NCBI GenBank assembly: GCA_903873485.1
Contig: CAIQOO010000185.1
Coordinates: forward strand, 62,001-126,000
Source: an uncultured beta proteobacterium
GTDB lineage: Bacteria > Pseudomonadota > Gammaproteobacteria > Burkholderiales > Burkholderiaceae_C
DNA: 64,000 bases
Reading direction: 5' to 3'
Both the position numbers and the translations under genes were made by a program. Under the pieces are notes generated by a model. It was not told the origin of the DNA. It saw only the letters and a program-made list of their open reading frames with translations, and did no database searches. This document shows positions 25,855 through 35,681 of the stretch, piece by piece (the stretch's first letter is position 1; each line of letters starts with the position of its first letter).

Positions 25855-28617
25855 ATGTCGATGTTTTCCTTTTCTACCAACAACAAAGCAGCTCCAACCC
25901 CTGACGCCCCTGCAGCGCCAGCCAAAACCCAGGACGCGCATCCGCTTGACGCCCTGACACATGGCGCGTTTTCGGCCCAGACCTCGAGCGAACGCATGGC
26001 CTGCATTCGCGACTGGCTGGCCGGCAGTCCGACACCTGAGCAAATGCAGCAAGTGTTCAAGGAACTCAGCAGCAAAGACAAGGGTGCGGCCAAACTGCTG
26101 CGCGAAAAGCTCGACGACATCAAGCGCAGCAAAGCGCAGGCCAGCATTGCCCAAGACTGGGCCGACAAGGCGCAGGCGCTGCTGGCGCTGCCCAAGTTGA
26201 ATCTGGCGGATGCGCTGGCCTGGCAGCGTGATGCCGCCAAGGCCGGTGCCCCTTTGAGCAAAGAGCCGCTGGCCGAACTCAAGGTTCGGCTGGTCGAGCG
26301 GGTGCGCGCCATTGAAGACCTGCAGCATCGGGTGCAGGTGCAGCGTGAAGCGGCCGTGCTGGTGGCGCAACGCATCGAGGTGCTGTCCACCAAACCCTGG
26401 CGCGATGCCCAGGCCGCCCAGGAAGCTCTGAGCGCCGATGTGGCAAGCTGGCAAGCCGAGGCTGCCGCGCTCACCGGTGATGCCAACTGGCCCAGCGTGG
26501 ATGCCAAATTTCCGCCGCAATTGCTGGCATCGCAGGCGCAACTGGGGCTGGTCTGGGATGCCTTTCAGGATGCCTTGCGGCTGGCCTTGCAGGCCAGCGA
26601 AGATGCCAGCGCCGTTCTGCCCAACGTGCTGGTATGGGCGGACGAACTGCGCGCCGCACGCGGTTTGCCGCTGGAGAGCACGCCGAAACCGGTCAAACCC
26701 AAGATTGATCCTGAAATCAAGGCCCGCGCCACCCAGGCAGTGCGTGATGTGCTGACCAAGCTGGAGCAGGAGGTGGCCCAGGGCCATGGCAAAGCCAGCG
26801 CCGGTGCCGCCAGTGCGCTGCGCAACGCGCTCAAGGAATATGGCCGCCTGATTGACGACAAGCTGGAAAACCAGGCGCACAGCGCGCTGGCGGCGGCCGG
26901 CGAACTCGAAGGCTGGCAACGCTGGCGTGCCGATCAGTTGCGTGATGAGCTGGTGGTCAAGGCCGAAGGCCTGCTGAACCGCCCCGACGGCCAGGCGATT
27001 GGCGGGCGCAAGATGCAAGAGACCTTGCGCGCCCTGCGCGAGCAATGGAAGACAACCGACCAGGGCGGTGTGCCCAACCACGGCCTATGGAAGCGTTTTG
27101 ACGATGCCTGCAACGAGGCCCACAAGGTGGTGGAAAGCTGGCTGGAAAAACTCAAGGCCGACGCTGCCGAGCACCGGGCACAGCGGCTGGCGTTGATCGA
27201 TGAAGTCAAGGCCTGGGCCGCCGACAACCGGGTTGCCCGCGACGATGACTGGAAAGGTTTTCACCGCCTGCTGCTGCAGTTTGGTGATCTCTGGCGCGAG
27301 TCCGGTCAGGTCGGCGAAAAGCTGTATGCAGAGCTGCAGCCGTTGTGGAAAGCCGCGATTGACGAGGCGGCGGCACCGCTTGAAGCCTTGCAAAAGCAAA
27401 GCCTGGCGGCGCGCCACGCGATGATCGATGAAGCCCGGGCACTCGGTGCCGAGCCGGTGCTGCGCATTGACGCAGTCAAGGCTTTGCAGCAGCGCTGGCA
27501 GGCCGAAGCCCACCGGGTGCCGGTGGAGCGTCGCCACGAGCAAAAGCTGTGGGATGCGTTTCGCAAGCCGATTGACGAGGCCTTCAACCGCAAGACCGCA
27601 GAGCGCGAAAAAGCGGAAAGCGCGCTCGGCGAGCGCGACCGCATCGTGCTCGATGCATCCAAAGCCCTGCAGGTGGCCAACGCATCGGGCGATGGCCAGG
27701 CCATTCGGCTCGCCATGGCGGCACTCGATGCCGCCTTGCGTGGCCAGGCACAAGCCTTGGCAGCAGTTGCCGCCACCGTAGAAGAATCTGATCAAAAAGA
27801 GGCTCCAGCCCTTGTCCCGCCTGCGCTGGCAGCTACAGATAATGAAGTGACTGAGGCGGCAGCGCAGGCGAATGCCGAGCCTGCCGCCGAGCCGGCTGCA
27901 CCGGTGGTGGTACGCAAGCCGGTGGTCGCCATGCGCGGTGATGATCGCCCCGGCATGAAAAAAGAAGCGCCGGCCATGCCTGGGCGCGGTGGCAAGTTTG
28001 GCGACCGCAAGGATGGTCCGCGAACCGGTGGACGCGATGCGGGTGGAAGAGATGCTAGTGGACGTGACGCCGGCGGGCGTGGTTCAAGTCGTCCTGATGA
28101 ACGTGGTGGTCGGCCAGATCGCCCGGAGCGTGCCTCGCCGGGTGATCGCTTTGAGGCCCCGCGACTGGGTGATGCGGCATTTCGGGCACAGCGCGATGCG
28201 CTGGAGCAGGCCCAGTTTGCCTTGCGCAAGCTGTCCGAGCAGGCGCATGGCGAAGCCTTGACCCATCTGCTGCGCGCCTGGGAACTGCGCGATGGTGCGC
28301 AAGTGCCCAGTCTGCAAGACCTGGGCAACCGGGTCACCCCGGTGATGCGCAACGCCTGGATCAAGGCGCTGGGTCAGGCACCGACTGACACTGCCGGCAC
28401 CGCGTTGCTGCGGCTCGAAATGGCGGCTGAGCTGCCGACGCCAGCCGATCACCTGAGCGACCGGCGCCTGCTGCAATTGCAGTTGCTGACCCGCCGCAAC
28501 GACCCGCCACCGGCGCAGACCTGGGGTCAGGATGCCGCCAGCGTGCTCGCCAGCGCCTTTGATGCGACCCTGACACGTCGTCTGCAAAATGTGCTGAAAG
28601 TGTTGTTAAAACCCTGA
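25855..28617 (+). CDS. DUF349 domain protein
   Basis: A 920-residue, mostly helical cytosolic protein. DUF349-type helical units recur, for example ALREQWKTTDQGGVPNHGLWKRFDDACNEA in pieces, LLLQFGDLWRESG and VKALQQRWQAEAHRVP...EQKLWDAFRKPIDEAF. A flexible region at about 640-770 carries an Arg/Gly/Asp-rich stretch (GRDAGGRDASGRDAGGRGSS). The E. coli relative YhgF-independent DUF349 proteins have no settled role. The start may be 25855 or ATG 25861. A dispersed repeat copy lies in the linker at 27799-27846. Confidence 0.78.
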   Translation: MSMFSFSTNNKAAPTPDAPAAPAKTQDAHPLDALTHGAFSAQTSSERMACIRDWLAGSPTPEQMQQVFKELSSKDKGAAKLLREKLDDIKRSKAQASIAQDWADKAQALLALPKLNLADALAWQRDAAKAGAPLSKEPLAELKVRLVERVRAIEDLQHRVQVQREAAVLVAQRIEVLSTKPWRDAQAAQEALSADVASWQAEAAALTGDANWPSVDAKFPPQLLASQAQLGLVWDAFQDALRLALQASEDASAVLPNVLVWADELRAARGLPLESTPKPVKPKIDPEIKARATQAVRDVLTKLEQEVAQGHGKASAGAASALRNALKEYGRLIDDKLENQAHSALAAAGELEGWQRWRADQLRDELVVKAEGLLNRPDGQAIGGRKMQETLRALREQWKTTDQGGVPNHGLWKRFDDACNEAHKVVESWLEKLKADAAEHRAQRLALIDEVKAWAADNRVARDDDWKGFHRLLLQFGDLWRESGQVGEKLYAELQPLWKAAIDEAAAPLEALQKQSLAARHAMIDEARALGAEPVLRIDAVKALQQRWQAEAHRVPVERRHEQKLWDAFRKPIDEAFNRKTAEREKAESALGERDRIVLDASKALQVANASGDGQAIRLAMAALDAALRGQAQALAAVAATVEESDQKEAPALVPPALAATDNEVTEAAAQANAEPAAEPAAPVVVRKPVVAMRGDDRPGMKKEAPAMPGRGGKFGDRKDGPRTGGRDAGGRDASGRDAGGRGSSRPDERGGRPDRPERASPGDRFEAPRLGDAAFRAQRDALEQAQFALRKLSEQAHGEALTHLLRAWELRDGAQVPSLQDLGNRVTPVMRNAWIKALGQAPTDTAGTALLRLEMAAELPTPADHLSDRRLLQLQLLTRRNDPPPAQTWGQDAASVLASAFDATLTRRLQNVLKVLLKP
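27799..27846 (-). repeat. Dispersed GGGCT element, copy 3 (inside DUF349 gene)
   Basis: On the minus strand it reads AGCT-GCCA-GCGC-N11-GGGCT-gg-AGCC. It is antisense to the gene and encodes part of the disordered linker (KEAPALVPPALAATDN) without a stop codon. Confidence 0.85.
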
Positions 28618-28635
28618 AATCCAGATTTTGAAGCG

Positions 28636-28702
28636 AAGATTTTGCTCAAGAATCTTCCATTGCCCAGAGCGGTTCCCGGAAGGTCGTCATTGATGATGAC
28701 CT
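28636..28702. other. Two hairpins after the DUF349 gene
   Basis: GAAGATT pairs with AATCTTC near 28636-28658. AGGTCGTCAT pairs with ATGATGACCT (28681-28702, one G-T pair, 2-nt loop). Neither has a clear T run, so they may stabilise the mRNA end more than terminate. No gene is seen between 28618 and 28892. Confidence 0.35.
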
Positions 28703-28808
28703 CGCTTCAATCCCCCACCGGAACACCACCAGCACCGCTATAGCGAAAACTGGCCCATGCAGTTGCCTTGAAGTCAGTTGGCATTGATTCGCTTTTTATA
28801 TAAGAAAT

Positions 28809-28866
28809 AAGCCTCTAGCCCACGTCCTGTATGCGCAAGCAGCTATTTTAATAATAGCAATATAGC
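28809..28866 (-). repeat. Dispersed GGGCT element, copy 4 (intergenic)
   Basis: On the minus strand: AGCT-GCTT-GCGC-N11-GGGCT-ag-AGGC, with an AT-rich left palindrome (GCTATTATTAAAATAGC). It lies between the DUF349 gene and the DUF5615 toxin gene. The downstream flank TTTCTTATA also follows copy 2, so the element may extend past the core. Confidence 0.88.
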
Positions 28867-28892
28867 CGCATGGAAAATCCTTGAAAGCGCAA

Positions 28893-29231
28893 TCAGGCAG
28901 GAAGAATTTCTACAGAAGCCAGATCGCTGCCTATGAGCAATTCAGTGATGGCATCCCGGTTTTCAATCAACACCTTCAACGTGGCGGCCCGCGACTGGTT
29001 CAGTGTCTTGAGGCGAATCACCTTCGGTGGCTGCCCCCAGGCCAGCGACAACTCCTGAAAATCTGCGTCACGCGTGACGATCACATAGCCATCATCTTTG
29101 GCCTTTTGCCATACGTCTTTGTCTGACGCAGATGCCATGCCAAGTAAAACCACTTGGTTGCTGCCCGGATAGTCATGTTGTAGAAATGGCACCAGTCGCC
29201 GCGACAGATTTTCATCAAGCAACAATTTCAT
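28893..29231 (-). CDS. DUF5615 PIN-like toxin
   Basis: A 112-residue PIN-like protein. MKLLLDENLSRRLVPFLQ gives the first acidic residues, and DDGYVIVTRDADFQELS the second acidic cluster, the signature of DUF5615 (Mut7-C-like) ribonuclease-fold toxins. It overlaps the upstream DUF433 gene by 4 bp (ATGA), the usual antitoxin-first arrangement. It probably cleaves RNA when free; the target is unknown. Confidence 0.88.
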   Translation of the reverse strand: MKLLLDENLSRRLVPFLQHDYPGSNQVVLLGMASASDKDVWQKAKDDGYVIVTRDADFQELSLAWGQPPKVIRLKTLNQSRAATLKVLIENRDAITELLIGSDLASVEILPA

Positions 29232-29446
29232 TCCACTCTCAGGGAGAAAACCTGATGCTCCCGGTCTGCTGCATAGGCCAGCACAGACCGAATATCTTCC
29301 AGCGTCAATTCAGGAAAATCATCCAGGATTTCTTCCTGCGTCATCCCGCAGGACAGCATGGACAGAACGTCATAAACCGTGATGCGCAGCCCGCGAATGC
29401 AGGGTCTGCCGCCCCGCTTGCCTGGCTCCAGTGTGATTCTGTTCAT
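29228..29446 (-). CDS. DUF433 antitoxin
   Basis: A 72-residue protein matching DUF433: RITLEPGKRGGRPCIRGLRI, then TVYDVLSMLSCGMTQEEILDDFP and LTLEDIRSVLAYAADRE. The DUF433 helix-turn-helix is thought to bind the paired DUF5615 toxin and its promoter. The start at 29446 has GGAG 8 bp upstream; the longer frame upstream is not supported. Overlap with the toxin gene means coupled translation. Confidence 0.9.
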   Translation of the reverse strand: MNRITLEPGKRGGRPCIRGLRITVYDVLSMLSCGMTQEEILDDFPELTLEDIRSVLAYAADREHQVFSLRVE

Positions 29447-29567
29447 CTTGAAACTCCAAATTGATTCGCCTTGAAAACTGATTTTCCTGCATCGACCCAA
29501 CAAACTCGTCAGCGATGCATTCGATTTCATAGTGGCCATGCCACCCCACAACACTTATTTCCCGCCT

Positions 29568-32483
29568 TCAATCCCCAACCGGCACGCAAGAGCAAAACAG
29601 ATGGCGGTCGCCATAGACGTTGTCGATGCGACCAACCGGCGGCCAGTATTTGCTTTGCTTCAAGCCCGCCACCGGATGCGCCGCCAATTCGCGTGGGTAG
29701 GGTCGATCCCAGGTCTCGCCAAGCAAGGCGGCTGCCGTGTGCGGGGCATTTTTCAGCGGGTTGTTGTCTGGCGGCCATTCGCCGCGCTCGACCTTGGCTA
29801 TTTCTTCGCGGATGGCGATCATGGCGTTGATGAAACGGTCGAGTTCGTCGAGAGTTTCGCTTTCGGTTGGCTCAACCATCAGCGTGCCGGGCACCGGAAA
29901 ACTCAGCGTCGGCGCATGAAAACCATAGTCCATCAGGCGTTTGCTGACATCTTCGGCGCTGATGCCGAGGGCTCCGCCGCTGCTTTCCTTGAGCGGGCGC
30001 AAGTCCAGAATGCATTCGTGCGCGACGCGGCCCGGCTTGCCGTCAACCGGGGCGCTGGTGTAGAGCGTGGGGTAATGGCCAGACAGGCGCACGCTGATGT
30101 AGTTGGCGCTCAGGATGGCGACTTCGGTGGCGGCTTTGAGGCCGTCGGCACCCATCATGCGGCAATACATCCAGCTTATCGGCAGCACCGCCGCATTGCC
30201 CAGCGGGGCGGCTGACACGGCACCCACGGCGCAAGCTTCGCCGCCAGCCGCGCCCGGGGGGCAGGTTGCATGACCGGGCAAAAACGGCACCAGATCAGCC
30301 ACCACACAGACCGGCCCGACACCGGGGCCGCCGCCGCCATGCGGGATGCAAAAGGTCTTGTGCAGGTTCAGGTGACTGACATCGCCGCCAAATTCGCCGG
30401 GTGCAGCCAGGCCGACCAGCGCATTCATGTTGGCGCCATCGACATACACCCGCCCGCCGTGGCTGTGAACCAGCGCGCACAGCTCTTTCACGCTGGTCTC
30501 AAAGACACCGTGGGTGCTGGGGTAGGTGATCATGATGGCGGCCAGGCTGGCGCTGTACTGCTCGCACTTGGCTTTCAGGTCGGCCATATCGACATTGCCC
30601 AAAGCGTCGCAAGCGGTCACCACCACCTTGAAGCCGACCATGGTGGCGCTGGCCGGGTTGGTGCCGTGGGCGCTGCTGGGAATCAGGCAGATGTTGCGAT
30701 GCGCTTCGCCGCGCGAGGCGTGAAAGGCGCGAATCGCCAGCATGCCGGCGTATTCGCCCTGGCTGCCGGCGTTGGGTTGCAGGCTGATGCCGGCGTAACC
30801 GGTGGCCTGGCACAGCCAGGCGCGCAACTGGGCATCAAGCTCGGCGTAACCGGTGCGCTGCTCGGCCGGGGCAAAGGGGTGAATGTCGGCAAACTCGGGC
30901 CAGGTGACGGGCAACATCTCGCTGGTGGCGTTGAGCTTCATGGTGCAACTGCCCAGCGGAATCATGCTGCGGTCGAGTGCCAGGTCAAAGTCGCTCAGGC
31001 GGCGGATGTAGCGCAGCATGCTGGTTTCACTGTGATGGTTGTTGAATACCGGGTGGCGCAAATAATCGCTGGTGCGCAGCAGGGCAGGGGGCAGCAGCAC
31101 TTGGGCATCGGCTTGCAGTGCGGCCACCTGCGGCAGCGACTGATCATCTGTGGCAAAGAATGACCAGAGCTGGGCGATGTCGTCACGGGTGCTGGTTTCA
31201 TCGAGCGAAATGCTCAGCGAAGTTTTTGAGTCAAATCGCAGGTTAGCCCTTGCTGCACCTGCGCTGGCAGCTATCTTTGTTGTAGCGTTTCCGGTGGTCA
31301 CCGTGATGGTGTCAAAGGCGCTGTTGTTGCGCAGGCGGTAGCCCATTTGCTGCAGGCCGGCCGCCAGCACTGCCGTCAGCGTGACGACCCGCTGCGCCAT
31401 CCGCTGCAAGCCCTGCGGCCCGTGATAGACCGCGTACATGCTGGCCATCACCGCCGGCAGCACCTGCGCGGTGCAGATGTTGGAGGTGGCTTTTTCGCGG
31501 CGAATATGCTGCTCGCGGGTTTGCAGTGCCAGCCGGTAAGCCGGGTTGCCATGCACATCGATACTCACACCGACCAGTCGCCCCGGCATGGCGCGCTTGA
31601 AATCATCGCGGCAAGCCATGTAGGCAGCGTGCGGGCCACCGTTGCCCATCGGCATGCCAAAGCGCTGGGTGCTGCCAACGGCAATATCGGCACCGAGTTC
31701 GCCCGGCGGCATCAGCAGGGTCAGCGCCAGCAGGTCGGCCGCCATGATGACGATGCCGCCGCTGGCCTTGTAAGCCTTGATCCAGGCGCGGTCATCGCGC
31801 ACCACACCGCTGACACCGGGGTATTGCAGCAGCACGGCAAAGCTGTCCTGGCTCAGGGCCTCATCACCGCTGCAGACCTTGACGCGGATGCCCAAGGGCG
31901 CGGCACGGGTCTGGATCACCTCCAGCGTCTGCGGCAAAACTTCTTCATCGACCAAAAACACATTGGATTTGGACTTGCCCACGCGCAGCGCCAGCGTCAT
32001 GGCTTCGGCGGCTGCGGTGGCCTCATCGAGCATCGACGCATTGGCCATCGGCAAGGCGGTCAGGTCGGTCACCATGGTCTGAAAATTGACCAACGCTTCC
32101 ATCCGGCCCTGGCTGATTTCGGCCTGGTAGGGCGTGTAGGCGGTGTACCAGGCCGGGTTTTCCAGGATATTGCGCAAGATCACGCCGGGCGTGTGGCTGG
32201 CGTAATAACCCTGGCCAATGTAGCTCTTGAATACCTGGTTTTTCGCCGCAATGCCTTTGAGTTCGGCCAGTGCCGCCGCTTCGCTGATGGCCGGCGCAAT
32301 GGCCATGGCGCTGCGGCGGGCAATGGCGCGTGGCACGATGTCGTCTATTAGTGCCTGCCGCGAAGGCGCGTTGAGGGCTTGCAGCATCAGCGCTTCATCA
32401 ACGGCGCTGATGCCGATATGGCGGGCGACGAATTCAGCCGGGTTTTCGAGATCGGTCAGGCTTGGAATGTGGGGCTTGGACAT
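29568..32483 (-). CDS. gcvP: Glycine dehydrogenase (decarboxylating), P protein
   Basis: A 971-residue PLP enzyme that decarboxylates glycine and passes the aminomethyl group to the lipoyl arm of Gcv[10 protein letters not shown] begins the N-terminal half, with [32 protein letters not shown] in parts. The PLP lysine is K709 in [18 protein letters not shown]. Length is near the usual 955-965. Start 32483 lies 19 bp after gcvH. A dispersed repeat copy at 31232-31287 encodes [17 protein letters not shown], a segment that departs from the family sequence as I recall it. Confidence 0.97.
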   Translation of the reverse strand: MSKPHIPSLTDLENPAEFVARHIGISAVDEALMLQALNAPSRQALIDDIVPRAIARRSAMAIAPAISEAAALAELKGIAAKNQVFKSYIGQGYYASHTPGVILRNILENPAWYTAYTPYQAEISQGRMEALVNFQTMVTDLTALPMANASMLDEATAAAEAMTLALRVGKSKSNVFLVDEEVLPQTLEVIQTRAAPLGIRVKVCSGDEALSQDSFAVLLQYPGVSGVVRDDRAWIKAYKASGGIVIMAADLLALTLLMPPGELGADIAVGSTQRFGMPMGNGGPHAAYMACRDDFKRAMPGRLVGVSIDVHGNPAYRLALQTREQHIRREKATSNICTAQVLPAVMASMYAVYHGPQGLQRMAQRVVTLTAVLAAGLQQMGYRLRNNSAFDTITVTTGNATTKIAASAGAARANLRFDSKTSLSISLDETSTRDDIAQLWSFFATDDQSLPQVAALQADAQVLLPPALLRTSDYLRHPVFNNHHSETSMLRYIRRLSDFDLALDRSMIPLGSCTMKLNATSEMLPVTWPEFADIHPFAPAEQRTGYAELDAQLRAWLCQATGYAGISLQPNAGSQGEYAGMLAIRAFHASRGEAHRNICLIPSSAHGTNPASATMVGFKVVVTACDALGNVDMADLKAKCEQYSASLAAIMITYPSTHGVFETSVKELCALVHSHGGRVYVDGANMNALVGLAAPGEFGGDVSHLNLHKTFCIPHGGGGPGVGPVCVVADLVPFLPGHATCPPGAAGGEACAVGAVSAAPLGNAAVLPISWMYCRMMGADGLKAATEVAILSANYISVRLSGHYPTLYTSAPVDGKPGRVAHECILDLRPLKESSGGALGISAEDVSKRLMDYGFHAPTLSFPVPGTLMVEPTESETLDELDRFINAMIAIREEIAKVERGEWPPDNNPLKNAPHTAAALLGETWDRPYPRELAAHPVAGLKQSKYWPPVGRIDNVYGDRHLFCSCVPVGD
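31232..31287 (-). repeat. Dispersed GGGCT element, copy 5 (inside gcvP)
   Basis: On the minus strand: AGCT-GCCA-GCGC-N11-GGGCT, followed by AACCTGCGATTT where intact copies have AGAGCC. It is sense to gcvP and reads through in frame ([15 protein letters not shown]). Confidence 0.8.
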
Positions 32484-32502
32484 CGTGATGACGCTCCGGT
32501 GA

Positions 32503-32877
32503 TCAGTGCGCGTCAGCGGCAAACGCCGTGTAGCCGGTTTCATCCATCAGGGCATCAAGTTCGGTCGGGTCGGCCAGCGTCATTTTGAAAAACCAGCCGG
32601 CCCCCAGCGGATCGCTGTTGGCCAGCGACGGGTCATCGCGCAAGGCTTCATTGACTTCGGTGACTTCGCCATTGGCGGGCATATAGACATCGGCGGCGGC
32701 CTTGACCGATTCGACCACGGCGGCGACATCTTTGGCGGCGTAGCATTTGCCGACTTCCGGCAAATCAACAAACACCACGTCGCCCAGCGCGTCCTGCGCG
32801 TGGTGCGTGATGCCGACGGTGGCGCTATGGCCGTCGATCTTGATCCATTCGTGGTCGGGGGTGTATTTGAGGGACAT
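32503..32877 (-). CDS. gcvH: Glycine cleavage system H protein
   Basis: A 124-residue lipoyl carrier shuttling the aminomethyl group between GcvP and GcvT. It starts [16 protein letters not shown] and carries the lipoylation lysine K59 in [12 protein letters not shown]. The C-terminus [19 protein letters not shown] is typical. The start at 32877 follows AGGAGTCAAGC. It lies between gcvT (264-bp gap with a REP-like element) and gcvP. Confidence 0.97.
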   Translation of the reverse strand: MSLKYTPDHEWIKIDGHSATVGITHHAQDALGDVVFVDLPEVGKCYAAKDVAAVVESVKAAADVYMPANGEVTEVNEALRDDPSLANSDPLGAGWFFKMTLADPTELDALMDETGYTAFAADAH

Positions 32878-33036
32878 GGTGCTTGACTCCTGAAAAAGTG
32901 GGTGTGATGGGTCCGGCGGATCAGCGCCCGGTGGGTTGGATATTGTCGATGTTGCGGCAGGGGCCGACGCCAAATCGGCGGTCTGGCCGGTTGATGATTG
33001 ACTGCGCCGTTCGGATCAGCGTTAGCGTGAAACACA

Positions 33037-33108
33037 CCCGTTCGTGCTGAGCTTGTCGAAGCACCGTCTCGGTAGAAAGGCCCTTCGACAAGCTCAGGGC
33101 GAACGGTT
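33037..33108. repeat. REP-like paired palindrome, copy 2
   Basis: Nearly identical to the copy at 10433-10502 but in the opposite orientation, including the central ACCGAGACGG. It sits in the gcvT-gcvH gap, inside the presumed operon, where a stable stem could affect the ratio of GcvT to GcvH and GcvP. Confidence 0.88.
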
Positions 33109-33141
33109 TCATTTTTTGGGTTGGTCGGCAGACCATACAAG

Positions 33142-34287
33142 TTAGCCGCGAAAATAATTGGTCGGCACAAACGGCATGGTGGCAACCCGCATCGGCACCG
33201 GCTTGCCGCGCACCATGGCGTTGATTTTTGTGCCCAATGCGGCAAACTCGGGCGGCACATAGCCCATGGCGATGGGTTTATCGATGCAGGGGCCCAGCAG
33301 CCCGCTGGTGACTTCGCCCAGCCGCTTGCCGCTGCTGTCTTGCAACTCGCTGTGTTCGCGCACCGGAATCCGCTCCAGCGCCACCAGTCCAACACGTTTT
33401 CGGCTTGCAGCGCCCGCGCCGCCTGCAAGTTGCGCCAGTATTTTTGCAGCACCCGGAAAGCCGCCAGCGCGTGCGCCGCCAGCACGGCGTACCTTTTGCA
33501 TGGCCCAGCCCAGTCCGGCTTCGACTGGCGTGATGCTGGCATCAATGTCGTTGCCGTACAGCGGCAGCCCGGCTTCAAGCCGCAGCGAGTTGCGCGCACC
33601 CAGGCCAATCGGCTTGACCTCGGGCTGCGCCAGCAGCGCCTGCGCCAGTGCCAGCGCTTCTGAGGCCCGCACCGAAATCTCGAAGCCGTCTTCGCCGGTG
33701 TAGCCGCTGCGGGTCAGAAACACGTCAATATTCTGGCGCTCGGCATGCACCCGGAAGTGGCCGCCGATCATGAACACCAGCTTTTCCACGCCGGGGGCCA
33801 AACGCGACAGGGCCTTGACCGCCAACGGCCCTTGCAATGCCAGCAGGGCCTGATCCGGCTTGGGGATCACCTCGCAGCGCCGGCCGATGCTGGCCTGGAT
33901 ATGCGCCATGTCAGCGGCTTTGCAGGAACCGTTGACGATGATGAAAATATCGCTGCCCCGATTGACAAACATCAGGTCGTCGATGATGCCGCCGGCATCA
34001 TTGAGCAGCAGGCCGTAGCGCTGCTTGCCGACGGCCAGGTCGATCACGTCAACTGGCAGCAGGGTTTCGAGTGCGGCAGCGGCATCGGGGCCGACCAGGC
34101 GCAACTGGCCCATGTGTGACACATCAAACAGGCCAGCCGCCGTGCGGGTGTGTTTGTGCTCGGCGATCAGGCCGGTCGGGTATTGCACCGGCATGGCATA
34201 ACCGGCAAACGGCACCATGCGGGCACCAAGTGCGATGTGCAGGTCGTTGAGGGGAACTTTCAAAAGCGTTTCAGGTGAGGCAGACAT
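33142..34287 (-). CDS. gcvT: Glycine cleavage system aminomethyltransferase, T protein
   Basis: A 381-residue folate enzyme that releases ammonia from the aminomethyl-lipoyl arm and forms 5,10-methylene-THF. [30 protein letters not shown] and [13 protein letters not shown] are standard GcvT motifs, and [18 protein letters not shown] carries the substrate-binding Arg. The start at 34287 ([13 protein letters not shown]) fits; upstream in the frame lies riboswitch sequence. It is the first gene of gcvT-gcvH-gcvP under the tandem glycine riboswitch. Confidence 0.96.
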   Translation of the reverse strand: MSASPETLLKVPLNDLHIALGARMVPFAGYAMPVQYPTGLIAEHKHTRTAAGLFDVSHMGQLRLVGPDAAAALETLLPVDVIDLAVGKQRYGLLLNDAGGIIDDLMFVNRGSDIFIIVNGSCKAADMAHIQASIGRRCEVIPKPDQALLALQGPLAVKALSRLAPGVEKLVFMIGGHFRVHAERQNIDVFLTRSGYTGEDGFEISVRASEALALAQALLAQPEVKPIGLGARNSLRLEAGLPLYGNDIDASITPVEAGLGWAMQKVRRAGGARAGGFPGAAKILAQLAGGAGAASRKRVGLVALERIPVREHSELQDSSGKRLGEVTSGLLGPCIDKPIAMGYVPPEFAALGTKINAMVRGKPVPMRVATMPFVPTNYFRG

Positions 34288-34361
34288 CAGGGCACTCCAG
34301 GTAAAGCGGTTCAAAGGGCAAATCAAATGCCACGGCACAGATGCATGCTCCGTGCCATGGG

Positions 34362-34628
34362 TTGCCCCCGCTGTCCGCTTTACCTGAGAGATTCGCCGCG
34401 CCGGGCCGCCTGAATCAGCGGCAACGGCCAACGGGTTGCTCCTTCGGTGGGATGCACCGCGCGGTGTGGCGGGGGTGCAGCCTCTCTCCAGTGGGGATAC
34501 GTCTTGACATGTTTCGAACATCAAGACGCTTGTCAGTCCTTTTGCCTGAGCGTTCAAACTGCTGCAATCAGCAACTCTGCGCCTTCGGCGGCTGCCTTGA
34601 ATCGGGTTCAACGGCAGCGCTCTCCTGA
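34362..34628 (-). ncRNA. Tandem glycine riboswitch
   Basis: On the minus strand aptamer 1 (about 34626 to 34531) reads AGGAGAGCGCTGCC, GCCGAAGGCGCA, then GCTCAGGCAAAAGGACTGACA. Aptamer 2 (about 34493 to 34366) reads TGGAGAG, ACCGAAGGAGCAACC, then TCTCAGGTAAAGCGGACAG. These are the conserved glycine aptamer pieces. It lies about 75 nt before gcvT and should turn the operon on with glycine. A further stem at 34330-34361 may be the expression platform. The linker holds an extra hairpin. Confidence 0.93.
34501..34527 (-). other. Hairpin in the linker between the two glycine aptamers
   Basis: GTCTTG pairs with CAAGAC and, after a 2-nt bulge, ATGTT with AACAT around TCG: 11 base pairs in 27 nt. 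Linkers between paired glycine aptamers are usually short, so this insertion is unusual. Confidence 0.7.
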
Positions 34629-34694
34629 CTTGGCAAATTCTACATGGGCTGATTTGCCAAACCAAAAAACCATCATCGGGACACCTGCGCTGGC

Positions 34695-35633
34695 TTATAT
34701 GTCTTTGAGCAAAGGGTAGGGTGGAGGTGACAGCGCCATCAGCGGCCCGGCAGCGCCCCCCAAATGCACGCCACCGGCTTCAAACGCACTGATCTGCATC
34801 GACACGATTGCATCAAACCCGCCGGCGGGTGCCGCAGCCGCCTGTGCCACGATGCCGCAGGGCTGAGTTGCGTCGCTGCCGGCAAACACCTCGTCGCCGG
34901 CACTCATGGCCATGTCAGCATGGGCCAGATAGGCGCGGCGTTTCAGCGTGCCACGAAACTGGCTGCGCGCCACCACCTCTTGCCCAGGGTAGCAGCCCTT
35001 CTTGAAATTCACGCCGCCTACCGACTCGTAGTTGAGCATTTGCGGCACAAAGGACTCAACCGTCGGCGCGGTGATGGTGGCAATGCCGCTGCGCACCTCG
35101 CTCCAGTCCCACAGCGCCTGGGTCAGGGCCGGGCCGGTTGGGGCGGGTTGGGAGATTGGGGCCGTCCAGAGTGCACGGGCGACACCGTCGGCTGGGTAGA
35201 GCTGAATCAGGGATATACCATCAAAATCGGCCTTGGCCCATACCCCGCTTGCGCTGATAGCTCTATTTTCAATAGCAATCTGAAGGGTGGAGCCGGCCAT
35301 GCCAAAAACGCCAAATTCGGGGCTTGCATCGGTCAGGCTGGCTTTGGCGCGCAGCACAAACATGCGCAGGCGCTTGAGTGTGGCAGGCAAAATGCGCTGG
35401 TCGCAGATCAGCAAAATTTCGGTCGGGCTGCGTTTGAAGCCAATAAAGCTGGCCTGCATACGGCCTTTGGCGCTGCAAAACCCGGCCAGCCGGGCCTGGG
35501 TCAAATCCAGCAGCACAAAGTCGTTGGTCAACTGGTTGTGCAAAAACTTGGCGGCATCGTCGCCAGCGACCCGAATCAGCCCATAGTTTGTCAGCGGGGC
35601 CACGCCATCGAGAAATTGGATTGAGCTTGTCAT
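34695..35633 (-). CDS. ygfZ: YgfZ/GcvT-like folate-binding protein
   Basis: A 312-residue paralogue of GcvT needed to maintain certain iron-sulfur enzymes such as MiaB. The signature KGCYPGQEVVAR lies at about residue 220, with HNQLTNDF and FCSAKGRMQASF near the N-terminus. I choose ATG 35633 (MTSSIQFLDG); GTG 35675 would add 14 residues. It is divergent from mltG. A dispersed repeat copy at 35224-35277 encodes part of the middle (IENRAISASGVWAKADFD). Confidence 0.88.
   Translation of the reverse strand: MTSSIQFLDGVAPLTNYGLIRVAGDDAAKFLHNQLTNDFVLLDLTQARLAGFCSAKGRMQASFIGFKRSPTEILLICDQRILPATLKRLRMFVLRAKASLTDASPEFGVFGMAGSTLQIAIENRAISASGVWAKADFDGISLIQLYPADGVARALWTAPISQPAPTGPALTQALWDWSEVRSGIATITAPTVESFVPQMLNYESVGGVNFKKGCYPGQEVVARSQFRGTLKRRAYLAHADMAMSAGDEVFAGSDATQPCGIVAQAAAAPAGGFDAIVSMQISAFEAGGVHLGGAAGPLMALSPPPYPLLKDI
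35224..35277 (-). repeat. Dispersed GGGCT element, copy 6 (inside ygfZ)
   Basis: On the minus strand: AGCT-ATCA-GCGC-N11-GGGCC-aa-GGCC, then GATTTTGA. It is sense to ygfZ and in frame, with a left palindrome TTGCTATTGAAAATAG. Confidence 0.8.
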
Positions 35634-35681
35634 GGCACGGATTATGATGTGCTGCTGTTTTTCTAGGAAGGTCACAGTCTG

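Noticed and set aside
28000-28110. Arg/Gly/Asp-rich repeats in the DUF349 protein considered as an RGG RNA-binding motif or collagen-like repeat
   Set aside because: The units are short, irregular and lack the RGG spacing; a disordered linker is the simpler reading.
34682-34700. ACCTGCGCTGGC next to the ygfZ stop, like part of copies 3 and 5
   Set aside because: Only one short box matches and the rest of the element is missing.
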